Source: Kribbella sp. CA-293567 (lineage in GTDB: Bacteria > Actinomycetota > Actinomycetes > Propionibacteriales > Kribbellaceae). From it: DNA of 64,000 nt. A program made the translations under genes and the position numbers. The notes under the pieces are model-generated. The model was not told the DNA's origin. It worked only from the letters and a program-made list of their open reading frames with translations, and did no database searches. The stretch covers positions 3,472,001 through 3,536,000 of the forward strand of contig NZ_CP114065.1 of NCBI RefSeq assembly GCF_027627575.1, read 5' to 3'. Below are positions 61,718-64,000 of this stretch, one piece after another (within the stretch, counting starts at the first letter, position 1; every line of letters begins with the position of its first letter).

Positions 61718-63712
61718 TCAGTTGTCGCGGGCAATCATCAGCCAGCTGACCTGGATGTCCGGTGAGCGGGTCGGGGCGACGGTGACAGTGATGTTGCCCT
61801 CGGCCCCGACCACGACTCCGGCGTACTGCGCCGCGACGTTCGCGCTGGTGAACAGTCGTTCCGCGTCGACCGTCGTGCCGTTCACCGACACCTTCGCCGC
61901 GCGGTTCGCCCAGGGCCAGGGGTCGTGGTAGCCGGCATGCACGGTGTAGGTCCCGGGCTCGAGCCCGCCGAAGGTGTAGACGAGTGGTTCGTGGTTCTTG
62001 GCGTACCGCAAGGTGCTGTAGAGGTCGCCGGTCGACGTGCCGCTGGTGCCGCTCGCTCCGGTGTAACCCCATGTCGTTCCAGTGACCGGGTCGGTCCCGG
62101 TCGGCTGCTCCGGGATCGAGTTCAGTAGGGCGCCCTCACTGCCGGCCGCTCGTGTCAGCTTCAGCCAATCCGCGGTGGCCGCACCACCGGCGTTCACCGC
62201 GTAGCGCACGTGGTGAGGCACCACGACGATCGATCGGGTGAACGTGCGTCCGTCGGCCAGCGTGCCGCGGAGATTCGCCGGGCCGGGCTGAGCGATCGTC
62301 GACCGGTCCCACGTCACGGCCACCTGTTGGGATCGCCGACCGGTCTTCACCGTGACCTCGGCCGGGAGAGTGGTGATGTCGTTCAGCCACACGTGATCCG
62401 GCAGGGCGGTGTCGACGGTCCAGCGCTGGTAGGGCTGAAGGTCGCCGAGCTTCCACTCCTGATCCCGGCCGATCGACAGGCTGCCGCCCTCGCCGAAGCT
62501 CATCGGGAGCCAGACGTACGGTGCGTTGACCAGATCGTCGGGCGTCCAGCGGTCGCCCATGTAGAAGTACTTTCCGGCCGCGGCGTCGTACGGGACGACG
62601 TTGGTGCTCTGCGAGCGGTACGTGGTCGCGGCACCGTCCCCGCTGATCGGATTCCCCCGGTCGGTCCACTGCCCGAGGATGCTGGTGGCGGTGGCGTAGC
62701 GAGCCGGGTTCGGATCCCAGCCGGTCGCGCCCGAGGTCACCAGGTAGTAGGTCCCCTCGGACTTGAACATCGCGGGCGCCTCGCGCTGGTTGCACGCCAG
62801 CGTGCGAACGAAGTCCTTGCCCTGTACGGCGTTCTCCGGCTTGGCCGACAGATAGGTGTAGTCCCGGTCGAGCTTGGAGACGTACATCGTCCGGTTCTCC
62901 TCGGACGAGTAGATGAGGTAGCCGCGGCCGTCGTCGTCGACGAACAGGTTCATGTCGCGCGCCATTCCGCCGGCCGGATCGAACGCCGGGCCGCTTCCGC
63001 ACCAGGTCACCGAGTCGCTCGGAACCCGGTTCAGCCGGTAGGAGTCGATCCAGCGGAACGGGCCGATGGGGGAGTCGGAGATCGCGACTCCGGCCTCGGC
63101 CCGGGCGTAGGTCGACGTACTGGCCGGGGTGGACGGGCCGTCGGAGTGCACCCACATCACCCACTTGCGGGTCGCCTGGTTGTAGACGACCTTCGGGCGT
63201 TCGAGGATCGACGGCGCGGCCCAGCCGTCGGAGCGCACCTTGTTGGTGGACAGGTCGCGCCAGACGACGTCCTTCTGGGCCGGGGTGTACTTCTTGTAGA
63301 GCTTGGAGAAGTACTTGTCCTGCTCGAACTGCTCCGGCGAACTCATCGCCCGCAGTGCCAGTCCTTCGTCCTTCCAGTTGTACAGGTCGGAAGAGGAATA
63401 GACGTGCACGCCCGGGCTGTCGAAGTACCCGTTGCTGCGATCTTCGCCGTACCAGTACCAGATGCGCCGGCCACGGTGGTCCTTCGCGGCCACGACCTGG
63501 CCACCGTGCGCCTGGATCACCTTGCCCGAGGTGTCGCGCCACTCCGCTCCTGGCCGAAGCGACTCGTACTGCGGCGGGCCGACCGCTGGGGTGAGAGCCG
63601 GTTCCGGCGGGGCCGAGCTGGCGGGCCCGGCGGTGAAAGCCGTGCTCAGTGCCACCAGGACAGCGCCCAGGATCGCGGCTGTCCGGGCAGGGCGGGGCAT
63701 GCGTGATCTCAT
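61718..63712 (-). CDS. Secreted GH43 glycoside hydrolase with Ig-like and galactose-binding-like domains
   Basis: 664 aa from ATG at 63712, GAGG upstream. A Tat- or Sec-type signal peptide (MRSRMPRPARTAAILGAVLV, then ALSTAFTAGPASSA) precedes a five-bladed propeller domain, residues about 45-420: GEDRSNGYFDSPGVHVYSSS; AAPSILERPKVVYNQATRKW; DMNLFVDDDGRGYLIYSSEE; REAPAMFKSEGTYYLVTSGA. The pattern fits GH43 enzymes of the exo-beta-1,3-galactanase-like subfamily. A bacterial Ig-like part (DITTLPAEVTVKTGRRSQQV) and a galactose-binding-like domain (about 520-664) follow. It likely acts on plant arabinogalactan side chains outside the cell. A LacI-type operator lies about 60 bp upstream. Confidence 0.85.
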   Translation of the reverse strand: MRSRMPRPARTAAILGAVLVALSTAFTAGPASSAPPEPALTPAVGPPQYESLRPGAEWRDTSGKVIQAHGGQVVAAKDHRGRRIWYWYGEDRSNGYFDSPGVHVYSSSDLYNWKDEGLALRAMSSPEQFEQDKYFSKLYKKYTPAQKDVVWRDLSTNKVRSDGWAAPSILERPKVVYNQATRKWVMWVHSDGPSTPASTSTYARAEAGVAISDSPIGPFRWIDSYRLNRVPSDSVTWCGSGPAFDPAGGMARDMNLFVDDDGRGYLIYSSEENRTMYVSKLDRDYTYLSAKPENAVQGKDFVRTLACNQREAPAMFKSEGTYYLVTSGATGWDPNPARYATATSILGQWTDRGNPISGDGAATTYRSQSTNVVPYDAAAGKYFYMGDRWTPDDLVNAPYVWLPMSFGEGGSLSIGRDQEWKLGDLQPYQRWTVDTALPDHVWLNDITTLPAEVTVKTGRRSQQVAVTWDRSTIAQPGPANLRGTLADGRTFTRSIVVVPHHVRYAVNAGGAATADWLKLTRAAGSEGALLNSIPEQPTGTDPVTGTTWGYTGASGTSGTSTGDLYSTLRYAKNHEPLVYTFGGLEPGTYTVHAGYHDPWPWANRAAKVSVNGTTVDAERLFTSANVAAQYAGVVVGAEGNITVTVAPTRSPDIQVSWLMIARDN

Positions 63713-63771
63713 CGGGTGGTCCTCACCAGCGATCGAGCGCCGGGGCGGCGCGAGGGTGTGAGTGAGCGGGA

Positions 63772-63785
63772 TGTTTACGTCAACA
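63772..63785. promoter_or_regulatory. LacI-family-type operator upstream of GH43
   Basis: TGTTTACGTCAACA is palindromic at 12 of 14 positions with the ACGT centre typical of LacI-family sites in actinobacteria. It lies 60 bp before the GH43 start codon and 77 bp from the adjacent LacI-type gene's stop. Read on the minus strand, its TTGACG could overlap a -35 element, so a bound repressor would block transcription. Confidence 0.5.
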
Positions 63786-63861
63786 CGATCGAGTGGTGAC
63801 GATTAGAGCCCGCGTCCGGCCGCGCCGTCAAGGGTCCGGAGCGAGTGACCTGCCGGCGGCG

Positions 63862-64000
63862 TCAGGCCGGCGGCAGGGCGAACGGGAGCGGCATCGAGGA
63901 GTCGCGGATGACGAGTTCGGGGTTCACCAGGACCCGCTGGTTCGGCCTTCGCCGGCCCTCGGTCAGCCGCGCGACCATCTGCTCGACCGCGATCCGGCCG
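63862..64000 (-). CDS. LacI-family transcriptional regulator, C-terminal end (truncated by window edge)
   Basis: The minus-strand frame is open from the window edge to a TGA at 63864-63862. The last 45 residues include GRIAVEQMVARLTEGRRRPN, then QRVLVNPELVIRDSS, the closing strands of LacI/GalR sugar-binding domains. The DNA-binding part lies beyond the window. It is on the same strand as the GH43 gene and directly upstream, and the candidate operator lies between them, so GH43 control by this protein is likely. Confidence 0.8.
   Translation of the reverse strand, partial: GRIAVEQMVARLTEGRRRPNQRVLVNPELVIRDSSMPLPFALPPA

Overview
The window comes from a chromosome of a high-GC actinobacterium. 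The evidence is very GC-rich sequence with strong third-position G/C bias, frequent GTG starts, tightly packed ATGA/GTGA-overlapping operons, a SigB/SigF-type sigma factor, five ANTAR-domain proteins, a SARP/AfsR-type regulator, CrtYc/CrtYd-type lycopene cyclase subunits, and LacI-regulated secreted carbohydrate-active enzymes. A Kribbella-like member of the Propionibacteriales would fit, but that is an inference from gene content. No rRNA, tRNA, CRISPR array, IS element or phage gene was recognised.

Layout. (1) 1-5.8 kb: the end of an SDR gene, an FAD oxidoreductase, a membrane protein, and a minus-strand run of sigma factor, STAS-ANTAR protein and APC permease. (2) 5.97-15.8 kb: a nine-gene plus-strand operon with overlapping starts and stops. 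It encodes a carbamoyltransferase, an ADP-heptose pathway (GmhA, HldE, and GmhB fused to a GT2), two GT9 heptosyltransferase-like proteins, two GT4-like proteins and an SDR. It looks like a locus for a carbamoylated, heptose-containing glycan. (3) 15.7-20.8 kb: a UDP-glucuronate-decarboxylase-like SDR divergent from a ThDP-dependent oxidase, two overlapping GAF-ANTAR genes, a tiny acidic protein and a stand-alone ANTAR-like protein. (4) 20.8-31.2 kb: a carotenoid cluster (crtYc/crtYd, CrtA-like, CruF-like, GT2, second CrtI-like desaturase, CDP-alcohol phosphotransferase, crtE-crtI-crtB), consistent with a hydroxylated, possibly keto and glycosylated, monocyclic carotenoid. (5) 31.3-39.0 kb: POT transporter, hydrolase, DUF4383 membrane protein, GAF-ANTAR, small proteins, a secreted HExxH metalloprotease and a DUF885 peptidase. 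(6) 39.1-59.4 kb: a Tc (ABC-type) toxin locus, with a fused TcB-TcC of about 2508 aa, a 3035-aa TcA, a minimal nucleotidyltransferase, and a 1088-aa SARP-NB-ARC-TPR regulator on the opposite strand. (7) 59.5-64 kb: an HNH lipoprotein, a secreted polysaccharide lyase with a discoidin-type domain, a GH43 enzyme and the end of a LacI regulator.

Two observations tie the window together. First, ten intergenic sites match the SigB-type promoter pattern GNNT-N15/16-GGGTAC. They lie in front of the sigma gene itself, the heptose/carbamoyl operon, crtE, the two divergent metabolic genes at 16.7 kb, the APC permease, the FAD oxidoreductase and several small stress-type genes, so much of the window may be one general-stress regulon. 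In four cases the GGGTAC element ends only 8-9 nt before the ATG, implying near-leaderless mRNAs. Second, the 84-nt gap between crtE and crtI is filled by five 14-bp tandem repeats. They encode a chain of five mini-ORFs, each joined to the next by an ATGA overlap and the last overlapping the crtI start codon; this looks like a translational reinitiation relay. The Tc operon is preceded by a bulged hairpin that ends 4 nt before the preferred start codon.

All functional assignments are from reading motifs and family resemblance by eye. No database search was run.
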